This document shows, one piece after another, positions 47,001-57,242 of a DNA stretch of 64,000 nt (the first letter of the stretch is position 1; each line of letters opens with the position of its first letter). Below the pieces are notes generated by a model, which saw nothing but the letters and a program-made list of their open reading frames with translations, was not told the DNA's origin and did no database searches. The position numbers were made by a program, and so were the translations under genes. The stretch is from assembly GCA_003339415.1 (NCBI GenBank), contig PDHQ01000107.1, forward strand, positions 1 through 64,000. The letters run 5' to 3'. The DNA comes from Ophiocordyceps camponoti-saundersi (nom. inval.) (Eukaryota; Ascomycota; Sordariomycetes; Hypocreales; Ophiocordycipitaceae).

Positions 47001-47995
47001 TATAGGTAATTAAAAACTACCTTAGTAAAAAGATCTTACTTAAGCTAATACTCTTAATAAACGCTCCGCTTTATATAAAGCAGTTTCTCTAATATTTTAT
47101 ATAGTTTTATTAGTAGCTAAGTATTATCGTAAATAATAAAGGAACTAACTAAATAAGTAAATTCTAAAGCTATTTTTACTAACTTTATAAAATTAATTAA
47201 ATACTTAGTATAGCTTATTATTTATAAACTAATAAAGGATATAAGAGGGTTAATTAAGATATATAAGCTTACCTCTAAGTAATAATCTTTTATAATTAAA
47301 ATAATTAAGATAAATAGCTTCTTATAGCTTAGCTTACGCTAAATAGTAAAGTTTACTTAGCTATAGGAATAACGCTATTTTTCGTAACTTATAAGTTTTA
47401 AGCTCTAATAATAATATTATTAAACTTAGATACTCCGTAATTATTAATAAGAAATCTTAAAAGCTAGGCTAAGGAATTTATAAAATAATTATAATAAGTA
47501 ATAAATTTATATTAAGCTATTAATATTTTATCCTTATAAACCTAAAAGTTCTAAGCTAATAAGAATTAATAAGTAGCTAAGCGCTTTAAAATTAGCGATA
47601 AAGTTTAGCTTAATTTATATAATTTCCTTAGCGTAAAGCTTAAAAAGAAGCTTAATTAGAAAAACGCTAAGTTTATAATAGCGCGGGTTATTAACCTTTC
47701 CCTTATTAAACTTATAGGATTACTAATAAGAGCTTATAATCGCTTTAGTATAAATTTACTTAAGAGGGTAGCTTTAAACCTTTTACTTAGATAAAAAATT
47801 ATTAATTTATAGCCTTTTATAATACTAATTAACGGGGAAGAAGAATAGGAAATTAAAAAAATTATTTTAGCTAAATAGAAGAAAGTAAGTAAAAGTAAAA
47901 AATAAAAGGTCTTCGTTAAATAAAAAAGTTATTAAAACCTAATATAAGAACTTTTAGTAAAACTTAAAAATACCGCCGCTCTTAATCGCTTTAAA
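44026..47995 (+). pseudogene. gag-pol remains of gypsy element B
   Basis: Same domain order as element A, with nonsense codons throughout. Aligned segments of A and B differ mostly by C/T and G/A transitions, plus a few small indels. Confidence 0.8.
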
Positions 47996-49767
47996 GCTTT
48001 ATATAAACCGGCTATATATAATAATAAGTAAGTTATTAGGAAATATATAATAAAATAGCTAATAGCGGGATTATATTAAAAAGCGTACTAACGGGCGCGG
48101 AAAATATACCCCCCCCCCCCCTTATAATATTTAGCAGCGCTACTTCTTTATAAATAATAACTCCTTAGCTAAATAATAGCGGTAGCGCGATAATATTAGG
48201 GTTATTAATTTAGTAGTAATAGCGATAAATATAATAGTAGCGGTAATAGCGATATTATATTTTAAAATAATAACTTTTTCTTTTAATATTAAAATATTAG
48301 CTAACCCCTCGGAGCCCGAAAGCTTATAGGGGGGGGCGATATTAAGAATAGCGTTAATATACTCCTTAAAAAAAGAAATTAACTTTCCGCGTTTAGTATT
48401 ATAAGATTAAGAAAACTAATTATATAATAAAAAAAGTATTATTATATATAAGCTTAAGCTTAGTTAATATCGTTAAGGTTTAAGTAATAATAATTAACGC
48501 TTAAAAAATATTATCCGCCCTTATTATTATTTTAAGCGGCGGCTTAGTTTTAGCGGTAATATATTACGCTATATAAGCTAAAACTAAAAGCTAAGGGGTA
48601 AGCGTATAAGTTTAGTATAAAGGTATATATTTTATATAAGATATATAAAGTTTTTACTTCCCCGTATACCTTAGTATTATAGCTTAATTATAATATTTAT
48701 AACTTTATTTTATATAATAAAAATATAGAGGCTCCCGAAAAGCCCCCTTATTATAATTATCTTTATTTTTATCCTTATCTTTATTATTATTTTCTTCGTT
48801 AATAAGGTTAGCGGTAAAGGCGGGAGAAGGAGAGGGAGTAAAAGTAAGGGCGGGGGCGGGAGTCTTAGCCTAAGATTTCTTTTATAAAATAGGCTACGAA
48901 AAACTTAATATTAGCGAACGCTTATTATAAATAAATCGCTTTCTTAAACGCGGGATAAGGATTTACCGTAATAAAAGAAGGAGAAAGAGAAAGGGAGAGC
49001 CGGCGAGGGGCCTTAAGCTAGGAGCTTCTCCGTATAGTAACTTAAGAAATACCCGATAATATTAGTAGCGTATTTCTTTATAATAAGTAAGTTACTTTTT
49101 TAAATATAAGATTAATAAGTTTTATACGATAAGCTATTAAGTAAAAGGAAGAAAAAACTTATATTAGGAGATAGAGGAGAAGGAGAAATAGAAAAAAAAG
49201 AAGGAGGAGGAGGAGGAGGCTTAGAGTAATAATAACCCCCTTAGGTTAGCTTATAGCTATAATACTTTTTAAACTAAATATTAAAAGCTAGGAAATCCTC
49301 CTTTAAACTAAGGCCCTTATTATCGCCCGCGATATTATTATCGCTATTATTATCGCTATTATTATTACTATTATTATTATTATTATTAGTAATAGTAATT
49401 ATAATATTAATAGTAGTAATAATAGTAAAATTAATAATAGAGGAGGTAGTAATAGCAAGGTTCTAAAAATAATTATTATATTCGCTAAGCTAAGATATCC
49501 CTATAAGTAAGAAAACGTTAGTATAGTTAAACTTATAAAATAAGTAGCGGATTCCCTTACTAATAATAATAATAATAGTAATATTAATAATAATAACGAT
49601 AAGGCTATAAAAGGAAGAAGGGAAAAAATAAAGGATTTAATAAGTAGGTATTATAAAAGCTATAGAAAAGTAAGGCGGACCGGGTAACTTAGCGGAAAAT
49701 TTTTTACCTAACCTTACTATATACTATATAACGGATCCCGCGCTTATAGGTAAGGGGAGGGACCTTA

Positions 49768-50067
49768 TATTAAAGTCTAGCTTTTATATTATATTTAAGT
49801 TATTAACTTAAATATTAGACTTATAAATTAGCCTCGCGATTAAACGATAAGGCTACCGCTATCTAGCTTAGAAGCTTATAGCGGAAGGATTAGAAGGAAC
49901 GGAACGAAAAGGATAGTTAAACGGGGAGGTAAATAAGCTTTAAAAGAAAGAGCGGTATATATAGCTATTTAGCACGCTAGAGTGCGGCTTCCTTAAAAGC
50001 TCGTTATACGTAATTATTATTATATATAGCTTAGTAAATAAGCACCTCTTTAACTAGTCCCTTAATA
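49768..50067 (+). repeat. 3' LTR of gypsy element B
   Basis: 300 bp, begins TATTAAAGTCTAG and ends TAGTCCCTTAATA. Preceded within about 20 bp by a purine-rich tract (GTAAGGGGAGGGACC). Confidence 0.9.
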
Positions 50068-52242
50068 TATAAGCTATAAATTTAACTTAAATAGATAGTA
50101 GATCCGTTTTATAAGGAATATTATAGCCTCTTCTTTCCCCTATAAAGCGGTAAGTAAAAAGGGCTAAATAATTTAATTTATTATACCCTACGCTTATATA
50201 AAATAGATTAAATAAAATAATAGCTTAAGGGCGTTAAAGCTATAAGGCTTAATAAGGTACCCGTAATCTCTCCTTTCTAAGCTTAGTAGTTATATAGATC
50301 TTATAGTTAGTTATTAAGATAGCCTTATTAATACTAACCCCTAGTAACTTACTTAGTAAAGCTTATACCTTAGCTTTTAGATAGCTTATATAAGCGTGCT
50401 ATAAGTCCTTATTTATTTTTATAATAAGTTAAGAAACTTATAAATTAAGTAAGGCTATAAGAGTTAGTTTAATAACTTATAACTAAAGCTACCTAATCCT
50501 TATAATTATATAATAAAAAATTACCTTATTTTTTAAATTATAAAATTAGCTTATAAAGTTATTTTAAGCGTAACCTTTTTCTATAAAAATTATTAAAAAA
50601 ATAAAATTAATATTAAAGTTAAGGTTAAACTTAATATTAATAAGGGTTATACGATAACTTATTTCTATTATAAATATAACTATATTTACCCTTAAGGTAA
50701 TAACTTTAATTATAATAATAATAAAATTAGCTTATATATTTAAGTTAAAAATATTAAATTAGTTAAGGAAGTTAAAGATATATATTAAGCACCCCCTATT
50801 AAGGAGAACGCTATCTTTTATCTTTATACCTTTTAAAATAGGATTTTTTAAAGCTATAAAAACGCCTAAGGTTTCCTTATCCCTTTATTAGCTAGTAATT
50901 CCTATATTATCTTTTTTCTATTAATTAACTTTCTATTAAGTTAATTAATAATAAGCTACCTTATCTATAACTTATCGAAAAAGGTTTTTATTAAGATTAA
51001 CTTAATTTTATAGAAAAGAAAGGATTAAGTTTAGGAGAATATAAAAGTATCTTTTTTAGTAATTTTCCTTTTTCTTAAACTCTCGAAGATATTTTTAACT
51101 ATACTAAGTATAAATTTAAGCGTTACGCTTTCTAAGATTTTTCTAATTTACTTATATAAAGGAAGAAAAAAAAGGAGAAAGGGCTTATATTATTAAGCGG
51201 CTATTTTAATCTTTATTTTATAAGGTATTTACTTTTATCTATTACTTAAGATTATCGTAAATAATAAAAGCTAATTTCTTCTTAGTCTTATCTAGCTTAG
51301 GGGCCTTATAATTAGCCCTCCTAAATTCTTAAAAAATATCGATAAATTAAGAAGCTTTTCTATAATCCTTATAGCGGACTAAATCGAGGTTATATTATAT
51401 TATTTATATAAATAAGGGATATTAATCTCTTATTATATAAATAAAATACTTAATATATACCTTATCTATAAACTTTACGCTATTAAGGCGTAAGTAAATA
51501 TATTATACTTAGATTAATTAGGTAACTTAGTTATTAATATCTTTTTTAGAAAGGTCTCGTAAAAAAAGATCCCGTAATTTATTTTTAGCTAACTTATATT
51601 TAGCTATTTCTCTAAGCTATATAAAGGCTTAAAAAGTAATAAGTTTCTCCCTTAGTAAAAAGTCCCCTTAAATTAGGGATTAATAAGCTAAAAAAAGCCT
51701 TACTTAGATAAATAAATTTATCCCTTTAAGGGCTTTCTCTATCTTATAATATTCTTTTAAATCTTTTTAGAAATTAGGAAAGGTAAAAGACTTATATTTT
51801 TTCCTTAAAAGTTAGAAAATTTCGGGGTTAGAGGGCGTCTTATTTCTTATATAACCTCCTAAGTTTCCGAGAGGGATTTCCGGCCTATTTAGCTTAATAA
51901 GAAAATCTTATAATTTAAAATTAATAAAAGCTTAAATATTATATCCTTAAGCTATATTAATAATATCCTAATATTAATTTATTTAGTTTTTTAAGTTCTT
52001 AAGGATAAAAGTAAGCTTTAAGGTAGTTAAAAATTTAGCTATAATAGCTTATTATTAAAATTATTAATTATAATTAAAAATTAATAAATTTAGGGGTTAT
52101 AAATCCGCTAAAAATAATAATAATAACCTTACTTCTATAAAAGCTTAATTAATTAAGTAATTTATAAAATATAAGTTATATAAGCTATAAGAATAATAAA
52201 ATTAAATAAATTAGATTAGAGAGTACTAACTAAGCTTATAAT

Positions 52243-52538
52243 TATTAAATAAGGAGAAAGCGTATAAATTATATTAATTAATATACTTACCTTTTCTAAA
52301 CGGAGGGAATTATTATTATCTTTATATATATAATAAGAACTTTCTATATCGGCCTCTTATACCGTAATACCTTTATAAATAAACCTTTATTCCTATAGCT
52401 TATATATTACCCCGGATATAGCCCTTTTCCTAATAGGAATTCCGTTTCCTAGGCTGCGGATCCGTTACTATGATGCCTGCACGCCTTAAGGGATGATAAA
52501 ATATACGCCTAGCCCACCCTTGTCTTAGCCCTCTGACA
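52243..52538 (-). repeat. copia LTR, right copy
   Basis: 296 bp, collinear with 31123-31418. Its inner end is mutated (TATTAAATAAGG against TGTCAGACAAGG), while the outer 80-90 bp (from about 52455) keep CpA/TpG and look unmutated. Confidence 0.92.
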
Positions 52539-52543
52539 GCAAC
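52539..52543. repeat. target site duplication GCAAC, right copy
   Basis: Identical to 31118-31122 and immediately adjacent to the right LTR end. Confidence 0.9.
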
Positions 52544-52920
52544 TTATCATATCCATACATATTGAATCCTCCGAGTCAAGGCTAAAGGAAGCCTCTCGTA
52601 TTTTATGTATGTATGGTACAGGGATTATGCCTCCTTGTGATGGTCAGTCCAACATACATATGTGTATGTATGTCATGTCGTATTCCGCTTTCGTTTTCGA
52701 TTTTTCTCAAGGGGAAAAGATGCTTCTCTCAAAACTCGCTTTCACAATAAGACGCAGATGGAATAGGTAGTGAGGTTTAAAGGTGTATGTATAAAGGCCC
52801 CCCCCCCCCCCCTCCCCCTTGATGGCTCCGGCATCATATCCATCTTCAGTCATTTGGTATACATACGTCATACATTCTTATCATTCATTGCATTCGTTCG
52901 GATATACCAAATCAGACAAG
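52539..52920. other. short intergenic region upstream of the second enterotoxin-A-like gene
   Basis: Normal composition from the LTR edge on. It contains TATGTATGTATGG and ACATACATATGTG motifs (52605-52670) and a C run of about 15 at 52797-52812. The promoter of the next gene must lie within about 380 bp of the retrotransposon. Confidence 0.6.
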
Positions 52921-54267
52921 ATGAAGGGCTATTGGATCATCATCATCATCACCTCTTTGCTGCAATCACTTGCTCTTGGGCGCCGCATACCGGACAAGAC
53001 ATCTAGAATCGGCTTGACAAACGACCGTCCCGACGTTGGACCGATGATACATAGACTAATGTTCAGACCGGGTGCTCGACTTTTCGAACCTCTTGGATGG
53101 ACTTTCTATGTCGTCTTATATGGTGAAGAGTTCAATCCGAGTCGGGTTAGAAGCCTTGGCGGACTTTGGACAGGAGTCTTTGATTACGCCATTACTGGAC
53201 GAGGGCAACGTATTCTACTGACAGAATCGCCTCAAGCAGACACAAGCAATCAAGGCGCATGGGTTTATTCGGTCGTGGTTGGACCTAACGCGGTATCACA
53301 TTGGGCTGATGGTCACTTGGTTGGCATGTATCCGGTTGGTGGTGTGCCGTGGTCACAGATATCAGGCTATGCCTATTACCCTCCACAGTCGTCGGAGCTG
53401 CAATGGCCCCTTTTATGGAGAGCGTCCCTCTTCCTTCGCACGGTTAGTAACCCTGACTGCGACGACGCATGGTATACCTTTAGCTTCCCGGTACACCTCA
53501 CCATTCCAGGGGGCCGAGTTGTCGAGCTGGAAGACATGAGGAGCATACGCAACCAGAGACGATTGCTGAACGATATCACCACCGAGGGAGGTCTGCATTG
53601 GCATTTTGGTCCAGGAGATACGGCGCCCGTGATAGGAGATCAATTGAGTGCCATCCGAAGATTGCTTCACTGGAACCCCAACGATGAATCACGAAGTCTG
53701 CCTCTGCTAGACGGTAAGAGAGAAAACATCCCCTTTATCTAGGGAGAAAGACTAATCGAAAAACAAGACCTGTCTCCCGCAAACGATTCGCCAAGCCAAA
53801 GCCGCTCCTTCTTGAGTAGCCTCCCCGTCGATGGCCTGAACTTGGGCTTGAGAAGGCGGACACGTCTAGCTTCAGGCCTCGCAGAGACACGCGACTGCGA
53901 AATAGTTGCTCAAGCAGTAGGCGCCGGTGAACCAAGGTCTACTTGTACCCTGTTCAAAAGACAGGAACCGCAATACGATCGGTGCGACGAGCTCGTCCAG
54001 CTGCTGACGAGCTGTCCCGACTTACTCGACAAGCCTGCGCGCAAGCCGGACATCGATGACGATGACGTCGACGACGTCACATGGACGATGATGATGAAGA
54101 AGCATGCTCAGGGCGGCCGTATCGATCTCAAAGTGCTAGGTGCTGCCAAGCCAGGAAGCCATGGCATCAAGACGGCTGAAAACCCTGCTTCGATAATTCA
54201 TAGTCTTCAACGGTCAGCCACAGCGTCGTCACGACCAAGACAAAGGCAAAGAAGACGAAGACAGTGA
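52921..54267 (+). CDS. secreted enterotoxin A-like protein lacking catalytic signatures
   Basis: Exons 52921-53713 and 53768-54267 (54-nt intron, GTAAGA..AAG) give about 430 residues. The signal peptide is MKGYWIIIIITSLLQSLALG. Similarity to the enterotoxin-A fold is seen in FYVVLYGEEFNPSRVRSLGG, WVYSVVVGPN and GGVPWSQISGY at 140-150, in the order and spacing of the gene at 26649. The key residues are missing: Arg of FRGD is Tyr67, the STS-type motif is not evident, and the ExE positions before GGVPW read L-V-G. This predicts a non-catalytic member or a changed activity. Exon 2 adds a cysteine-containing, Arg- and Asp-rich region. If the intron is retained, translation stops at 53742 after 274 residues. 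It is not a simple pseudogene, since the frame is intact. Confidence 0.7.
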
Positions 54268-55220
54268 CGGATACAAAGTAACCTCGCTTAGAAGCATTCT
54301 AGATGGAGAGTTTTCGAGAGGTGTGAGCCTGAAGATGGTTATAGAGATGGAGATGGCTCTCTATAAAGGACTAGTCGCTCCTTTGATAGGTAGAGTTAGC
54401 TACAAGAGTGGTGCCCGGGTCGCTGCTAGATACGGTGGCTGTACCTACCTAACTCTCCTCTGTATCCGTAGTAGGTGGGTACTAGCCTACTAGGTAAAAG
54501 ACAATGAATTGCAGTTAGTGCCTGTTAGCACTCTCCGTACTTAGATGGGTTGCATCCGTGTTCCCGTTATTTCCCTGCTAGTCAGACTAACACAGGTACT
54601 TGTATCCGTACCATTCGCATAACCATTCTTCTTCTTCTTTCCATCCTGCCACTGACTGCCCTCTGTTACTAGGAAACCAACATCATCGTCAACTCGACCA
54701 GACGCTTTCCATCTCCGGAACACTTTCTCTTTCGGCCCAAGACATCATCCAGCATCGGCTCTCGTGAGAACGCGGCTCGCCCCGTGGCTTGTGGCTCGTC
54801 ATCCGCCGCCGATCGGATCCATCAACGCGCTACAAACTACAAACGGTCACGCCATCCGCCGCCGCCCGAGACGCCCCCTTGAAGGAAATCCGAGACACCC
54901 CCGGCTCAGACCCTCCTCTCTGCCTACCTACCTAGGTACTGTAGTCGCGGGTAAAGGAAGCAAGCAAGCAAAAAAAAAAAAGTCATCAACCCTTGTGGCA
55001 CAAATTGAGACCCGAGACCCGAGGCCCCGTTCGTCAGCTGCAGTGTTTATCCGTCGTCTCCTCTCCCAATAGCCTCGCGAATGCGCCTGATTCGCCCTTT
55101 GCGGTCCCCTCTTCCGCCCACCGCCTTCCCGCCGCATCGACGACTACGACGGCAACAGACCATCCTTCGAACCGGATGCCGCCCTCTTTTCACGACCCAT
55201 AGTCGGACCGCAGCCGCCTC
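54268..55220. other. intergenic region
   Basis: No supported gene. It contains CTACCTACCTAGGTA near 54924, an A run near 54970 and the presumed promoter of the transporter at 55221. Confidence 0.55.
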
Positions 55221-56743
55221 ATGGCTTTGCCGGAGATGCCGGACCACCGGTTGGCGAGGCGGCTCAGTGATGCTGCTGCCGCCGACGCCGCCGCCGCCCT
55301 CGCCCCGGCTAGTCGGAGCTTGTCGCCGGCCGAAACGGCGGCGGCGGCGGCCAAGGAGGATGCCGTCCGACTGCTCCCCGGCCTGGGCCTCACCAGGCGC
55401 GCTCTCGGCATCTGTCTCCTCCTCGTAACCGTCTTTCTCTGGACCATGTCCAACTTTTTGGCCAGCGTACGTTCTTCGTCTCTCCCGAATTTTTTCTCTT
55501 CCACCGCTGACTTTGTCGGTCGCGCAGTTCATCTTCTCAGACCATACATATGACAAACCATTTTTCCTCGTTTACATTAATTCTTCCGTCTTCGCCTTCT
55601 CCTTATTGCCGCGGGCGACACGATACCTCCTAAAAAGCGGAATTAGCGGGCTGCGACGTGACTTTCTACGCCTGTGGCGCGAGCGCCGGCTGGCTGGCGC
55701 AACGCCCAAGACGGCAGTGACGGCCGACGAGGAAGAGACGGCGGGCGAGCGCTTGCTGGTAGAGGATGAAGAGGCCGCCGAACGGGCGGAGCTGCCGGCG
55801 CTGTCTAAAGCCGGGGAGAAGCTCGGAATGCGCGAGACGGCCATGCTCAGCCTCGAGTTCTCGATGCTCTGGTTCGCTGCCAACTACCTGGCATCTGCCT
55901 GCCTCGGCTTCACCAGCGTGGCGAGCGTAACAATTCTTACGTCCACGAGCAGCATGTGGACGCTGGTATTGTGCGCAGTCTACGCCGTCGAACACTTCTC
56001 CATGCGCAAGCTGGTCGGTGTGACGGCGTCCATGGCCGGTGTCGTCCTCGTCTCGACCGTCGACCTGTCCGGCTCGAGTGACGCAAATCGCGGCTCGTTC
56101 CCGCACAAGACGGCGGGGCAGATTGCGGTGGGCGATGCCATGGCCCTTGGCAGCGCCGTCGTCTACGGACTGTACGTGACGGTGATGAAGCGACGGGTAG
56201 GTCGCGAGGATCGCGTCGACATGCGGCTCTTTTTCGGCCTCGTTGGCGTCTTCAACTTGGTCCTGCTGTGGCCGCTCTTTCCGGTGCTTCACTGGACGGG
56301 ATTCGAAACGGTATGTGCATGGACGGGGTCCAAAGTGGAAGAGCAAATGGAAGAGGTCGCTGACGGAGAGGGTTTACCGTCAAGTTTTCGATGCCACCGA
56401 CCGGGAACGTGTGGGCCGTCATCGTGGTAAGTTTGGCCCGTTCGCTTTGTTCATCTTGGGCTTCTTTTCTCGACAGCACCAGGACTGATTAGCCTAGGCA
56501 AACTCGCTGTCATCGTTTGTGAGCGACATGTGCTGGGCCTATGCCATGCTGCTTACGACGCCGCTGGTGGTGACTGTAGGCCTATCGCTGACCATTCCGC
56601 TGTCGCTGATCGGGGAGATGATCCAGTACGGGCAGTACTCGAGCTGGGTCTATTGGATCGGGGCAGGAATCGTCCTTGTTTCCTTTGTCTTCATCAACAG
56701 CGAGAGCCAAGAGGAGGAAGAAGATGGTAAGGAAATGTCGTAG
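55221..56743 (+). CDS. drug/metabolite (EamA/DMT) transporter, YML018C/THI74-like (four exons)
   Basis: Ten-helix membrane transporter of the DMT superfamily, closest in layout to yeast YML018C and Thi74; the substrate is not established. Exons 55221-55466, 55528-56310, 56385-56426 and 56498-56743 give 438 residues. Exon 3 is only 42 nt (FSMPPTGNVWAVIV), but its removal would break the conserved TGFET..WAVIVANSLSSFVSDM block, so it is real. The N-terminus is hydrophilic and Ala-rich. The first helix (LGICLLLVTVFLWTMSNF) ends near the exon 1 junction. A large acidic loop precedes SLEFSMLWFAANYLASACLGFTS and SVTILTSTSSMWTL. The last helices are VTVGLSLTIPLSLIGEM and WVYWIGAGIVLVSFVFIN, followed by an acidic tail (SQEEEEDGKEMS). 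Confidence 0.92.
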
Positions 56744-57242
56744 GTAAAAGGCCGCTGCTAACAAGGAAGCGGCGATTAGATAGTCAATAGCGGCGATAGC
56801 CTGATAGGGGTGCCATGACTGTACAATTAACTCGCCCCCCGAATGGACAAATAGCCTCCGTCATCGATGTCATCCGATTGCCCACCAAGACGCCGATGGC
56901 CGATAGAGTCACAACATCACGAAAGAGCTTGCTGCGAGGTCGTTCAGGCGCCGCGCTGCAGACCAAAGTCAGCCGGTCTTCCTTTCCTCCGTCCAGGCCG
57001 CGTCTAGCCCGTCATGGCCCCTGCAACCGGTCGTCGCAGCCTCCTCCTCACCACCCTCACCGGGCCGACACAGCAGCTCCTCCTCGTGTACCTGATCGTT
57101 CGGCCGTCATCATCCCTACAGAAGGAGAAGAAGAAGAAGAAGAAGAGAAAGAGGAAGAAGAGGAGCATCATCGTTGTCTGTTTATGTTTTGCTTTTTATA
57201 CTCCCCTTCTCCCCCCCTTCCCCCACCTCCTCCCCTCTCAGC
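56744..57242. other. intergenic region
   Basis: Contains a GAA/GAAGAG purine tract (57119-57165) and C-rich pyrimidine tracts (57200-57240) directly before the next start. No supported gene. Confidence 0.55.

Larger units (their letters stand above)
42427..50067 (+). mobile_element. nested Ty3/gypsy chromovirus B, RIP-degraded
   Basis: A 7,641-bp second copy of the same family as element A, same orientation, with 300-bp LTRs at 42427-42726 and 49768-50067 and a perfect 5-bp target duplication TATAA (42422-42426 and 50068-50072). Zinc knuckle at 44026-44067, reverse transcriptase LxGLYKFLSFTNF-like segment from 45671, chromodomain-like segment at about 47830-47990. It is inserted between the integrase-side and reverse-transcriptase parts of the host copia element. 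Confidence 0.92.
31123..52538 (-). mobile_element. RIP-degraded Ty1/copia LTR retrotransposon containing two nested gypsy elements
   Basis: The element is bounded by 296-bp direct LTRs (31123-31418 and 52243-52538) with TGTCAGA..TCTGACA ends and a perfect 5-bp target duplication. Removing the two nested gypsy elements leaves about 6.2 kb, a normal copia size. Minus-strand conceptual translation of about 41400-40690 shows a mutated copia reverse transcriptase: FINAFYNSNLNKEVYYKLPP, then WKLKKALYGFRQSP-like spacing and FYINNL at the YVDD position (40874-40860), where AAT codons stand for GAT after G-to-A change. Stops at former Trp/Gln codons are frequent. The internal copia DNA now lies in three pieces (31419-32874, 40453-42426, 50068-52242). 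Dead and immobile. Confidence 0.9.

Noticed and set aside
42427..50067. Elements A and B as a segmental duplication rather than two insertions
   Set aside because: Each has its own target duplication and lies at a different site within the copia element.
31123..52538. AT-rich block as a centromere, mitochondrial insertion or foreign DNA
   Set aside because: Exact LTR pairs, target duplications and mutated retroelement domains explain the whole block as RIPped nested retrotransposons.
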